From: Pseudomonas gessardii
GTDB taxonomy: Bacteria; Pseudomonadota; Gammaproteobacteria; Pseudomonadales; Pseudomonadaceae
NCBI RefSeq assembly: GCF_001983165.1
Contig: NZ_MNPU01000003.1
Span: 124,001-188,000 of the forward strand
Reading direction: 5' to 3'
Length of the DNA stretch: 64,000 nt
Shown here: positions 16,142 through 26,234 of the stretch, piece after piece
Layout: every line of letters starts with the position of its first letter
Numbering within the stretch: the stretch's first letter is position 1
The notes under the pieces: generated by a model
The model's database searches: none
Seen by the model: only the letters and a program-made list of their open reading frames with translations
What the model was told of the DNA's origin: nothing
Translations under genes and position numbers: made by a program

Positions 16142-17878
16142 TCAGCTGGAAGGAGACTGAAAGGCTGCCCGGACATATTGTGGATTCAAGGCATTGCCAT
16201 CCGCGGAGAGCAGGTCAGAGACCGTTATCTTGTACGTCACCCCCGGCTTCAGGTCGGCAATCAGGTTGATGGTATTCGGTATGCCTGGGGGGCTCACCAC
16301 ACTCAGTACTTTGGCCGCCGGGTGAAGGAAGTAGTTGGCGACGTCTTGTGCCGAGGCTTGGTCCAGAGGGTCACTGAAAGTCAGCGCGACAGGCGCCTTT
16401 ATGTCGGCCCCTGGAACGGCGTAGAGCAACTTGAGCGTGGCGGGTTGAGGACCACCGGCGCAGGGAGGGGAGGGTTCAAAAGAAACCGCCCGGCGGTAGG
16501 TTTCAATGCGGCAATCCAAGTCCGTCGCATGGCAGCCGGTTTCTGGATGATCTGCCTTGGTCGGGATATGGCTGAAGAATGCCTCTACCTGGCTTATTGC
16601 AGCAAAGATGACAGACGGATAAAGCGGATTGAATACGCTTTGCAGGACAGAGGGCGCCAGATAGTCTGCGACTGATTTGCAGAGCAAACCTGTAGGCCCT
16701 ACCGGTTGCGTATCCGAGAAACGGCTGACCAGATACCCCAACACCAAGGCCAACCCTTGCCACTCCAGTGCTTCGGCACGTACCAGGCCGCCTTGCACCA
16801 GGACGTACTTTTCTTTGCCCAGTTTCAGCGAAAAAGCATTGGCCCCGCGACTCGCCGCATCCAGGATGAAGTGGGTGTCCGGGTAGATGGAATGGAAGAG
16901 CTTGAACAGCCACAAACAATAACCTGCTCGCTGCGGGTCACGTACCGAATAAGCCTGCTGGGAGTGTTGCGCTTCCTCGGCCTGTATCCGGGTCAGGAAT
17001 CCCAAATCTATGGCATGCTGCGGAATTTCCAAGGTAAACCCATGGTCGCCCTGCAGGGTAATTCCGCCGGTGCCCGCGCCTGAGCTGCGCAATAAGGTTG
17101 CTGCGCTTTTTCCGGCATTAGCCAGGAACGCATCCACGGCTTGCGTCGGACGCGCTGAAAGAGCCGTGCTCTTGAGGTTGGCAGCGTGAGCATTGATTGC
17201 CGCGTCATGGGCTCGGGTTGTTACAGCGGGCTCGGTGCCTCGATGAACCGCCAAGCCTTGGTCAGCTAACTCGTCGTAGTACAACTGCACGGAAAAGTCG
17301 CCAGACAGGATACCGTCCGTGTCGATCAGGTGCCCGTCCAAGTTGATAGGTTGCCCGATGGACGTCGAGATATTCCACACGCCACCCGTGTAACTTTTGA
17401 CTTCCAACTTGGTGATTTCAGTGGGTGCGCCGTTGGCTAAGAGCACCTTATAGCCTGGCCTTAGCATCTGCGCCTGGATCAGTTTGCGGTCCGCGCCCAG
17501 AAATGTGTGATTCATGGTGACGGTGACAGTGATTTCTTCTGCGCCAAGAAGGAATGAAACATAAGCCATTTCCGGCTGGACACTGGTCACAGTTGTCCCG
17601 TTGGAAAAGGCGACGTCACGTACTTGAGACTGACCGTTGGGGTCGTACGCAAGTACAGAATCACCGACCACAAAGGTCTGGATGGCTTTAGTCTGCGTGG
17701 TCGACTGGCGCACCGGGGTGTCGAAGGCCAGGCAGGAACAGGTGCAATTACAGCATGTTCCCGTTATTGCATCGCAGACCAGAACCAGATGGTTAACGGG
17801 CCATCCATTGGCTTTGCACGTGTTATTGATTTGCGTTGACACGCTGCCACAATGTTGAGCTTTGCACATATCCGTCAT
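16142..17878 (-). CDS. Hint-domain protein with Ig-like C-terminus in the Tc locus
   Basis: A 578-residue protein. Residues 1-48 are Cys-rich (ending TCCNCTCSC). A Hint (hedgehog/intein-type) fold follows: nucleophile Cys49 in CLAFDTPV, the VVGDSVLAYD strand (70-79), the block-B motif TMNHTFLGADR (121-131), LRPGYKVLLANG, and a closing GVWNISTSIG...DGHLIDTDG near 167-189. Residues 280-440 resemble the core of M48 peptidases (GANAFSLKLGKEKYVLVQGGL) but the zinc motif HExxH is replaced by LVLGYLVSR. Residues 485-575 look like an SbsA/Big_5 Ig-like domain. The ATG at 17878 follows AAGGAG; an in-frame ATG six codons earlier would place that site inside the gene. It starts 34 bases after the TcA stop. 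Confidence 0.8.
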   Translation of the reverse strand: MTDMCKAQHCGSVSTQINNTCKANGWPVNHLVLVCDAITGTCCNCTCSCLAFDTPVRQSTTQTKAIQTFVVGDSVLAYDPNGQSQVRDVAFSNGTTVTSVQPEMAYVSFLLGAEEITVTVTMNHTFLGADRKLIQAQMLRPGYKVLLANGAPTEITKLEVKSYTGGVWNISTSIGQPINLDGHLIDTDGILSGDFSVQLYYDELADQGLAVHRGTEPAVTTRAHDAAINAHAANLKSTALSARPTQAVDAFLANAGKSAATLLRSSGAGTGGITLQGDHGFTLEIPQHAIDLGFLTRIQAEEAQHSQQAYSVRDPQRAGYCLWLFKLFHSIYPDTHFILDAASRGANAFSLKLGKEKYVLVQGGLVRAEALEWQGLALVLGYLVSRFSDTQPVGPTGLLCKSVADYLAPSVLQSVFNPLYPSVIFAAISQVEAFFSHIPTKADHPETGCHATDLDCRIETYRRAVSFEPSPPCAGGPQPATLKLLYAVPGADIKAPVALTFSDPLDQASAQDVANYFLHPAAKVLSVVSPPGIPNTINLIADLKPGVTYKITVSDLLSADGNALNPQYVRAAFQSPSS

Positions 17879-17912
17879 GGTGTTTCTCCTTGTCATAAGC
17901 GCCGGGTGCTGC

Positions 17913-20900
17913 CTAAGGCCGGTTGGCGATGTAACTCACCAGCAGGCCGATAGAGATCAACTTGGTCGGGTCAATCCACCCTGTCTCGGTGGCGGCGATG
18001 CCAGATGGCACACCGCTTTTGGTGACGATCAGCGACCAGGGCTGATCGACCCAATCGGTGATGCTAAGGCCGGTAGCCGTCGCGACACCATTGGCTGCAT
18101 TGAAGGTCAGAGGGACCTTGTTAGCGTTGGCCCCGGCACCTATTTCAAGAGAGGTTACAAGATTGCCTCCCAGCGTGATGTCATCGGGCAGTTGTAGCAG
18201 GGCGTCGATCCCTACCACCTGGTTGAGGCCTAGGTTGGCCGGGAACCATCCACGAGCCATGACTACGGTAAAGGCTTGTTGCGTGGCGTCTCTGGGGGGA
18301 TGCGTAAAACCGAACCATTGAGTGGGGAAATTGGCGGCAAGATTGAAAGCGCGCTGGGCGCGATATGGAATGTTATTGATCTTGCTGCGGACCTCATTCG
18401 CAAAGGGTGTGCCACCGTCCAGTGCGGTGTAGCGCAGCCTGATTACCACATCGGTCAGGCTGGTATAGTCGAGTCGGTTACTCTCTTTGGGCATTTCCAG
18501 TCGGTAAGCGCCTATGGCGCCTGTACCTTCAAATGGCAAGTAGCGAGCATCGTTGAGATCCAGCTGGAACATACCGGCATCGTCAATACCGCTTGAAAGG
18601 ACCACCTTCTGGCTGGCCCTCCAGTTTGCCCGGAGTACGCTGGTATCAGGGGTTTGAGAGCTGAGGCCCAACAGGTAGTCGACACCATCTATATCGGGCT
18701 TGATCAGAATCTGGCTGCCGGTCTGGGTCAGCGTGGCCTTGATGTTCTGATTCGGCCCCAGAATCGCTGGAATGGTGATGGAAATCGACTTGACTTGCCT
18801 GGCGTAGTGGCCCGGATAGTCGAGATCAAACAAGTACTCGCTGAGCAGGACATCGCATACCCCGGTATTTTGAAAGCGAACAAATGCTTCCGGGTCCAGG
18901 GCCAGTAAGGAGATGGTTTTTTCAATCTCGAAACTGCGAGTGTTGTTGCGATAATAAGCGGCCTCCATCTGGCTCAGACTGATCATCAGCTGTTCACCGG
19001 CCAGCAGGCCTTTATGCAGCCCGTCCCAATAGTCGAACGTGATGAAACGGTCGGTCGAGTTGATCTCGAACTGGTAAGCCTGCTGCGCGGAAACTGCCAG
19101 CTCCAAGGCCATTCGGTAAGCTTGCCCGTAGACGGTGCTCAACCGTGCAACCATCCATTGGTACAGCTCTACATTGGTGAATTTCTTACGCAGGAAGTCA
19201 TCCACTTCAGCGGCATTCGTCAAGGTTTGGCGATGCGTCGCCAGCTGTTGCTGCAGGGTTTGCAGTTGCAAGTTGGAGGCGACGATTTGGCTGTCCAATA
19301 CCTGAACATCGTACTTGGCTTGAGTCAGTGCCTGTTGCCATTCCTGTTCGCGTCGCTCGAAGCCTGAGACCATCTGGCTGACATCGCCTACACCCTTGGA
19401 AATCTGTGCCATCACTTCAAAAATTGAAGCCGCAGCTTTCAAGCTGTTACCTATCTCTCGCCCACCATAGGTCATGGCAAAAGGTGAGCCGGCGTTGGGT
19501 ATCAGGAACGCGCCGGACGACAAGCCATTCATGATGGTACTGGTGGTGCTCAGGACGTTTGACAGAATGACCATGGCTACTTGCAGTTGCTCGGCTGGGA
19601 TCAAGCCCTCATCGATTAACGCCTGGTAGAAAGACTGCCGTGCAGTAACGGCCTGATTACTGATCTGCAACCCAGCAATGCGCTCTTTTGCCTCGGCAAT
19701 CTGCAAGTCCATCGACCGGGTCGTGAGATTAAGTATCTGGATCTGTTGGCCGGCGCTCAATCGTGCAAGTGCTTCGGCATCGTTCTTCTCCAGCGCGCCC
19801 AACAGCAGGCTGCCAATTTGGCTGAGTTGCTGGGTGAAGTCCTTGGCCATACGGAAAATAGTCGTGAAACGATAGGGGGGCGCGCCCGCCTGTAGCTGAT
19901 CAACCACTTTGGACGCGGCTCCCGCCGCAGAGGCCCGAACCAGTGCCATCGGATCAATGGGTGGTTCAAACAAGGCCAATTGACGCACGACGCCATGAAT
20001 ATTCATGCAATGACGGATCTTGAACAGGCGTTGTTCGACCATGTCCCAATATTTGATCAGGTCGCTGTTTTCAGGTACGCAGAAGTAAGAGTCCAGATCA
20101 TTGAACGGGACGTAACGATCGCTGCTATCCAATGGTATGGCGACTGCCTCGGAGAGCCCCGAGACGTTTTCCATGTCAATCAAAAATTGCGGGATATCGG
20201 TACCGTACTTCGTTTGTATATCTTTGAACGTCGCCGGTGCTTCAGTCGCGCAACTCCCGACGTCAATCGGACGCGGCCCCAGCAGTTCACGGGCGACGAT
20301 GTAGAGCAACGTCGCCTGGCTGACTGACTCCCAGGTGTCCTTGGTGTACTCGAAATCACCCCAGTCGAGCAGTAAACCGACATACCGCATCACAATCGCT
20401 TTCGGGTAGGCCGTTCCACGAAGACGAGCAATGACGTGAGGTTCGAAGGGATGGTTGTTATAAGCCTGGATTTGCAATGGGTCGGTCAGGATGTCTTTCA
20501 GGTGCTCAACCGACAGGTCGCGAAAAGCAACCAGTTGCCAGAATCGATTGTTCTGATCTTTCACCGTCGGATCAGAACCAACCGGTATGGTTGGGTTGAA
20601 GATGTATTCAAACCACTGCCGGGCCTCGGCGAAGCGCTGGTTGGCCTGCAATTGGCTTGCGATCATCCAAGGGCCGTAGAGATAAATCTCCCAGAAGTAA
20701 AGGCCATACGGTCCTTTGTAGTCGATGGCGTCACCATCAAGCAGCAGGGGCGGCTTGATGTTGGGGGAGGGGGCCCCCTTGTTGTAGAAGCGACTGAATG
20801 GGAACGCTGGAGTAGCGGGCTCGACCTGGGTGGATGGCGAGAGCAACCTGGGTACACCCCCGGAAAATAGTGCCCGGCTCAGACGACCGATGGCGCCAGT

Positions 20901-23900
20901 CGACAACCGCTCGACTGACCAGATAATGCTCTCGAAGGGAGCTGGGGAGTCGGTGTAGTTGCCAGAGATCAATGTTGTCTGGTTCGTTTCACTGCCTGCG
21001 TGGACTGATACATATTCCTCGAGTCGCTTGATGCCCGGTTCAGTCGAGCGCAGGATAAATGACTCGTCTCCGTTATCCCACAAGAACCATAAGGGCTGGT
21101 TGATGACCGGACTGGTGAATCCGGCCCGGTCGCTGACGTTGAACAAAACCTCCACGCTCTTTGTAGGTATCCAGACATCGGTGGCCCCCTGACCGACCGC
21201 ATTGATCAGGAAGACGTTGTCGAAGTCGGTCATCCGCATCAACGGCACTTGGTCAGACGCGACAACTGCTCGAGGAATCTGTGGCAGGTAGGGTTTGGGG
21301 GCTGTGGGGTTGAGGTTGTAGGCGCCAAGAACCGGATAGGTCGGTGAGACATCGAGCCCATTGAGCAGCAGGCGTGACTGGTTTGCATAGGTAGCACCGC
21401 TCGTCCCTTGATTCGAGGCAGCTATGGCGTACTGGCTGGAGTTATACAGCGTTTGGGCCAAGGCCATGGCATCGGGATTAGTGATGACCTTTGGATCAGG
21501 GGCAACCGGTGGAATGGGAGTGCCGCCCGGCAGGTCGTAGAACCAGCCATAGTTGACGATAATGCTGTCTTGCGCGTCGTTTTTGCCCTTGATCAACATG
21601 GGCGTCGCGATCCTCCATTCCGGGCGGTTGACGTTGAAGTCGGCCGGGTTGATCTGTGGTGTGCTGTACCCCCCCTGCATGGGGGCGAAATTGATGACAA
21701 AGTGGTCAAGCGTTTGTGGGCTGGTCCACTTGCCGCTGAAATTGATAAAGCTGTACTTCAGCGTTGCCCCTGTGTCGGCGGAGTTGTTCGCGCTTCCTCC
21801 CTGCACCATTGAGGCTGATGTTGTGTCCTGTTCTACCCAAAACAGAAAAAGTCGGTCATAGGCGTAAAGCGGAGAAACAATCGGCGAAGGTATAAGCAGG
21901 TCGACTTTCTCAAAGGCGGTCCATCCAGTGGTATCAATCCGTCGTTGCAGGTAGTAGGTGTAGGGCGCGGTTGCCGTGCGCGACAGCAGGTACAGCATGG
22001 GCGTCATCGTGCCCTGGGATGAGGGGTCCGGCGCAATGCCATAGTAAGAGCCGACGGGCTTCAGCTGTGCAAGTGACTCGAAGGTTTCAAAGTAGTCAAC
22101 ATAGGCATCGTTGACCGTTATCGGGGTGATATCGTTAGCTGTGAGGTTATCCTGAATGTTCTGAAACTGTGGGGTTTTGTCCAGGCGTAACTGCGGCTCA
22201 AGGTAGTTCTCCGGGTAGAGGAAAACCTTGCGATTAGCTTCCCATAACGGGTATGACCCGATCCAGCTCCACCAGATCTCCGGAATGCTCAGTTTTGAGA
22301 TACCTGGTTCCAGCATCATTCTGGCGCGTTGCATATAGAGCTGAACCGAGAGAAGGGCTTGCTTGATGTAAGAGATGTCGGCACATCCACTCATTTGAGT
22401 GTCGATCAATAGGTAGGCGTAGAGCTCGTCAATGTTGTTGATCGTGGCAAATGTGCGGTTCAGTGTATAAATCGCGTAAGGCGTCAGCACATCACGCTTG
22501 GCTTCGTTCACCGCGTTCTCGACGGGACGGTAAACAGTCTCCCAACCCTGGTTGCCGTAACGCGCTTTGAGCGATCCAATCGTCGAAGTCGATGCTGCCG
22601 AGTACTTGGTCCACGTGGAGGTATCAACCTGTGCCGGCAGGATATTGAGCCGAGCCAGCGACAGAGTTCCGTCAATATCCAGGCCAAGGTTTGTGGCCGT
22701 GTCGAAGCAGGCTTTCATTGTGACAAGCCCTGCCACAGTGCTGTCGTCCGCAGAGGTGCCATACAGCGTTGAGCGCAATCGGCAGATCTGACTTACCGGC
22801 CAACCGCTCAGCGTTGAGAGGACCTCGGTCTTTTTATCGACCAAGCAATCTTGTCCGGCAGGCAGAGAAAAATACTCAGGCAAGCGCTCTTTAGTGTCAT
22901 CCCAGACCTCGCGCAAGCGCTGGTAATTCCACATGGCCCGCACATTATCCAAAGTAAGCGTATTCAACGCGGCGATCCCGAAGGGCGCAGGGCAGTCGAT
23001 TACAAAGGTGATGTCACTGGCGTTAAATCTCAGTTGCTGATTCAGCGTGACGACTCGAGACATCAACACCATGAAGTCACATATTGCCGGCGAGGGAGAG
23101 ACCCATCGACCGGGCTGACCTACCGGTGGTTGCAAGAACGCAGCCACATAGTCTGTCAGACCTACTGTCGCGGCAATGTCCGGGCCAAGGGCCAAGAGCG
23201 TACCCGTATCAGAACCCAGCACAACCCCCAGTTGTTCTGACAACTGGAAGCGCTGTACACCACGGTTGGGGTGCTCGATATTTGGAGCTCCGCCGTAGGA
23301 CAGCAACACGGCAACCACATGCTCGATCCGACCTTTGGTCAACAGTAGACGTGCCTGTACCTGGGCAATCATCGATTGACGGTCTGGCTGCGAGGCAAAT
23401 AGAAACGATAAATCTGTTGCAGCGGTAAAACTTACCGTTAACACCCCTGTGCTGCTTAGTACGTTGTGGCTGACCAGTGCATCGAATGCTTCCTTGGACT
23501 GCTGTGCGTCAATCCGTGGGGAAACAAAGGACGCCACATCAAGAGGATCGACAAAAGCAACGCTGGTAAAGTCCACAACCTTTTCTAAAACGGCACCATA
23601 CACGCTAAGAAAGCCTGCCTGATGTGTACTGAGCCGATCGAAGAAAACCTGCGACTGTTCGCCAGTAATATCCTGGCTGATAAAGCCTGGCCCCAGCACC
23701 AGCCAGTCCTGTGCCGTCTGCCAAAGCGCGGCGAGAATATTGGGCAGCGCCGCCAAGGTGAACATCGGGGTGTAGTGCTTGCTGACGGTGCCACGCAGCG
23801 AATAATCCAGCGCGTAGACATTCAGACGTGATTCTTTCAACCAGCTTGCCCAGTCTGCTACAGCCATAGCGCTATCGAGATCAGCGACTACGGGGATCTC

Positions 23901-26234
23901 GAGTAGGTCGAGCAGAATCAGATATTCGCCAACCGTCAATTTGGTCTGGCGCGCAAATTTTGCATAGCTGTAAAGCACAGACAGGTTCGGTACGCTGAGA
24001 GGGATCTGTACTGCATTCGCCGTCAAGTCACCTGACAGTTTCAGCGATGCCAGAACCCGTTGCCCAATTGCGGTCAGATCATCATCCACGACATTCAGGC
24101 CGGCACGAAGCCGACTGCGCAGCTCCGCCAGTTGCGAGCTCGGTGCGGCGGGGGCATCGGGAGCCCACTCGGCGACTATGTCCTGATAGGTGATGTTGCC
24201 TGGGTATATCGGGTGATAAACAGGGAGTGCATCGGAAGGCGTATTGGCGGTCGGGATCACCACCATCACCGCCTGTTCTACCGCCTGGGCGAACGCGCCA
24301 GTCACGGTCAGAGCTATATCACTGACAACTGTAGCGACGACTTTGAGTTCTCCCGCGACTCGCACCCGCATACCCACTTCTATTTGTTGCTTGAAGGCGG
24401 TGTTGGTGCCGGTCACCGTAGTGCCCTGCACCGAGACGGTTCCTTTGGCGGAGAACGCAGGCAGCGCACCTACCGTCGAGCCCAGTATCGATGCGCTATT
24501 GAACAATCGGTCAAACATATCGAGGGGGCGCCCCGGATCGTCGATGCCTATTGTCTTTAGCGGTTGAAACAAACCGAGGGTTTCTTCCACAGAGCAACCC
24601 AGGCGTTGTGCTAAAGCCACTGTCCTACCTACAGCGGATACCGCATCAGCGTCGATGCGGCCTTGGCCAAGGGTCTGTATCAACCAGTCCAGATCGGCGT
24701 AGGGGAGTGTGCTTGCATTGGCCAGGCGTATGAATCGATTGAGCCTGTCCAATGCGGCCAGGTCGAGATTGGCAATACGGGATACTGGCATTGACGAATC
24801 GGAACGATCAATCATCACTGAAAGACACTTATCTGCCGCGAGCCCATTATTTATGAACAATAAAGTGGCTAGTCCGGCCGCCTGCTCCTGTGCCGACAGC
24901 TGTTGATTCAGCAATGCTTGCAGTTGTGCAAAGTCGAGGCCGGTACGCTGGGTGAACACCAGGGAGAAGCCAAGATCAGTGGAGGGAAAGTCCATCATGG
25001 TCGAGGCGCCAGCATCTATATTCCAGAGTTGGACGGTGGTGAGTCGAGTCGCACTATCGACACTGAGCACCTGGGCACGTTGAGGCCCCAACTGAACGAA
25101 GTCCCCCACTTTCACCTGACTGGTAAAATCGGTGCCGTCACCGGTTACCGTATTTTTATCTTTGGCGACACTAACCGTCCCGCTGAGCAGCCTCTTGAGT
25201 AAACGACCGTCACCAATGCCGTAGTAAGGACCTATCGCCTCAGCGCTGGTCAACGCGGTTGTGACTATTTGCGTGGTCGTGGGACTCAGACCAAGGGCCT
25301 CACGACCAATGGCTAGTGGGCCGGGGAGTTCAGATGTCGCAGGAGTTGAAACTTGCGCCTGATAGGTTTGGTAGATGTTTAGTAAAGAAGGCCCAAGAGT
25401 TGCGCAGTAAATCCGGGTCTGGGCTAGAGGTAGAATGAAAGGCAAGACGAATGGATAGGGTTGATCGGTCAAGGCCCTAAACACGTCATTCCAATGGGTA
25501 GAGCTGGCAATGGATGCTTCCAGGACTTCGTTGATGATTTGCAGATAGGGAACAAGCTGGCGAGTCATCTCCGGAGTCAGGGGAATATTCTCAATATCCG
25601 GGCGCCGCTCACTCAAATGCCAACCACTTGGAATGCCGGCATTGTAAGTCTTGTTGTCGATATACTGATAAATGATACGGAGCATGTCGACCATATAGGC
25701 CGAAGGACTGAAGATTGACTGATCAGGATCGCAACTGCAGTAGTCCAGCGATCCGAAGAAGTCCTGGTAACTCGGGATTGCTTCTATTAATGCGGCAAGA
25801 TCAGCATCGGCAGTATTCATCGCTCCTGCACGGTAAAACGCAGACCCCACCGACCCTTTCAGCGCAAAGGCTGTCAGCTGGGCACGTAGCTTTGCTTGAA
25901 CCGCAGCACGGTGAAGCAGACGAGCCGTTGCGGGGTCAATGTCGAGACGAGTTGCCTGTTTCTCGACAAACTCATCCTCTGACTGTTGAGCAATGTGATG
26001 CGCTGAAACCAGCCCAGCTTTCACCAAGCGATCAGCTAGATGTGGATCATCGGTGACTTGCTGCAAGCGCTGATAGGTTTTCAGGGCCTCTATGTTGTCC
26101 GCAGACAAGCTGGAGAGAATCATCTGGGATTGTGCAGTTTTTTTGAAAAAATCGTGCTTTCGAAGATTGAACTCAGGATTTTGCGAAAAAAACTTTACAA
26201 ACGTTCCGCCAGAAATACCCATTGTAAACAGCAT
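17913..26234 (-). CDS. Tc toxin subunit TcA (receptor binding and translocation)
   Basis: A 2773-residue TcA protein, the pentameric channel that binds host cells and injects the TcB-TcC cargo. The N-terminal VRP1/shell region includes YCSCDPDQSIFSPSAYMVDM (165-184). A neuraminidase-like/receptor-binding region lies near 1390-1600 (YYGIAPDP, TYYLQRRIDTTGWTAFEKVD). The alpha-helical pore region contains a long coiled coil near 2280-2340 (LDSQIVASNLQLQTLQQQL), and the C-terminus has the TcB-binding domain (ETGWIDPTKLISIGLLVSYI at the end). Two similar beta-rich inserts start near residues 352 and 594. The ATG at 26234 follows AAGGAAGG seven bases upstream and is preferred to an ATG 35 codons earlier. 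Confidence 0.95.
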   Translation of the reverse strand: MLFTMGISGGTFVKFFSQNPEFNLRKHDFFKKTAQSQMILSSLSADNIEALKTYQRLQQVTDDPHLADRLVKAGLVSAHHIAQQSEDEFVEKQATRLDIDPATARLLHRAAVQAKLRAQLTAFALKGSVGSAFYRAGAMNTADADLAALIEAIPSYQDFFGSLDYCSCDPDQSIFSPSAYMVDMLRIIYQYIDNKTYNAGIPSGWHLSERRPDIENIPLTPEMTRQLVPYLQIINEVLEASIASSTHWNDVFRALTDQPYPFVLPFILPLAQTRIYCATLGPSLLNIYQTYQAQVSTPATSELPGPLAIGREALGLSPTTTQIVTTALTSAEAIGPYYGIGDGRLLKRLLSGTVSVAKDKNTVTGDGTDFTSQVKVGDFVQLGPQRAQVLSVDSATRLTTVQLWNIDAGASTMMDFPSTDLGFSLVFTQRTGLDFAQLQALLNQQLSAQEQAAGLATLLFINNGLAADKCLSVMIDRSDSSMPVSRIANLDLAALDRLNRFIRLANASTLPYADLDWLIQTLGQGRIDADAVSAVGRTVALAQRLGCSVEETLGLFQPLKTIGIDDPGRPLDMFDRLFNSASILGSTVGALPAFSAKGTVSVQGTTVTGTNTAFKQQIEVGMRVRVAGELKVVATVVSDIALTVTGAFAQAVEQAVMVVIPTANTPSDALPVYHPIYPGNITYQDIVAEWAPDAPAAPSSQLAELRSRLRAGLNVVDDDLTAIGQRVLASLKLSGDLTANAVQIPLSVPNLSVLYSYAKFARQTKLTVGEYLILLDLLEIPVVADLDSAMAVADWASWLKESRLNVYALDYSLRGTVSKHYTPMFTLAALPNILAALWQTAQDWLVLGPGFISQDITGEQSQVFFDRLSTHQAGFLSVYGAVLEKVVDFTSVAFVDPLDVASFVSPRIDAQQSKEAFDALVSHNVLSSTGVLTVSFTAATDLSFLFASQPDRQSMIAQVQARLLLTKGRIEHVVAVLLSYGGAPNIEHPNRGVQRFQLSEQLGVVLGSDTGTLLALGPDIAATVGLTDYVAAFLQPPVGQPGRWVSPSPAICDFMVLMSRVVTLNQQLRFNASDITFVIDCPAPFGIAALNTLTLDNVRAMWNYQRLREVWDDTKERLPEYFSLPAGQDCLVDKKTEVLSTLSGWPVSQICRLRSTLYGTSADDSTVAGLVTMKACFDTATNLGLDIDGTLSLARLNILPAQVDTSTWTKYSAASTSTIGSLKARYGNQGWETVYRPVENAVNEAKRDVLTPYAIYTLNRTFATINNIDELYAYLLIDTQMSGCADISYIKQALLSVQLYMQRARMMLEPGISKLSIPEIWWSWIGSYPLWEANRKVFLYPENYLEPQLRLDKTPQFQNIQDNLTANDITPITVNDAYVDYFETFESLAQLKPVGSYYGIAPDPSSQGTMTPMLYLLSRTATAPYTYYLQRRIDTTGWTAFEKVDLLIPSPIVSPLYAYDRLFLFWVEQDTTSASMVQGGSANNSADTGATLKYSFINFSGKWTSPQTLDHFVINFAPMQGGYSTPQINPADFNVNRPEWRIATPMLIKGKNDAQDSIIVNYGWFYDLPGGTPIPPVAPDPKVITNPDAMALAQTLYNSSQYAIAASNQGTSGATYANQSRLLLNGLDVSPTYPVLGAYNLNPTAPKPYLPQIPRAVVASDQVPLMRMTDFDNVFLINAVGQGATDVWIPTKSVEVLFNVSDRAGFTSPVINQPLWFLWDNGDESFILRSTEPGIKRLEEYVSVHAGSETNQTTLISGNYTDSPAPFESIIWSVERLSTGAIGRLSRALFSGGVPRLLSPSTQVEPATPAFPFSRFYNKGAPSPNIKPPLLLDGDAIDYKGPYGLYFWEIYLYGPWMIASQLQANQRFAEARQWFEYIFNPTIPVGSDPTVKDQNNRFWQLVAFRDLSVEHLKDILTDPLQIQAYNNHPFEPHVIARLRGTAYPKAIVMRYVGLLLDWGDFEYTKDTWESVSQATLLYIVARELLGPRPIDVGSCATEAPATFKDIQTKYGTDIPQFLIDMENVSGLSEAVAIPLDSSDRYVPFNDLDSYFCVPENSDLIKYWDMVEQRLFKIRHCMNIHGVVRQLALFEPPIDPMALVRASAAGAASKVVDQLQAGAPPYRFTTIFRMAKDFTQQLSQIGSLLLGALEKNDAEALARLSAGQQIQILNLTTRSMDLQIAEAKERIAGLQISNQAVTARQSFYQALIDEGLIPAEQLQVAMVILSNVLSTTSTIMNGLSSGAFLIPNAGSPFAMTYGGREIGNSLKAAASIFEVMAQISKGVGDVSQMVSGFERREQEWQQALTQAKYDVQVLDSQIVASNLQLQTLQQQLATHRQTLTNAAEVDDFLRKKFTNVELYQWMVARLSTVYGQAYRMALELAVSAQQAYQFEINSTDRFITFDYWDGLHKGLLAGEQLMISLSQMEAAYYRNNTRSFEIEKTISLLALDPEAFVRFQNTGVCDVLLSEYLFDLDYPGHYARQVKSISITIPAILGPNQNIKATLTQTGSQILIKPDIDGVDYLLGLSSQTPDTSVLRANWRASQKVVLSSGIDDAGMFQLDLNDARYLPFEGTGAIGAYRLEMPKESNRLDYTSLTDVVIRLRYTALDGGTPFANEVRSKINNIPYRAQRAFNLAANFPTQWFGFTHPPRDATQQAFTVVMARGWFPANLGLNQVVGIDALLQLPDDITLGGNLVTSLEIGAGANANKVPLTFNAANGVATATGLSITDWVDQPWSLIVTKSGVPSGIAATETGWIDPTKLISIGLLVSYIANRP

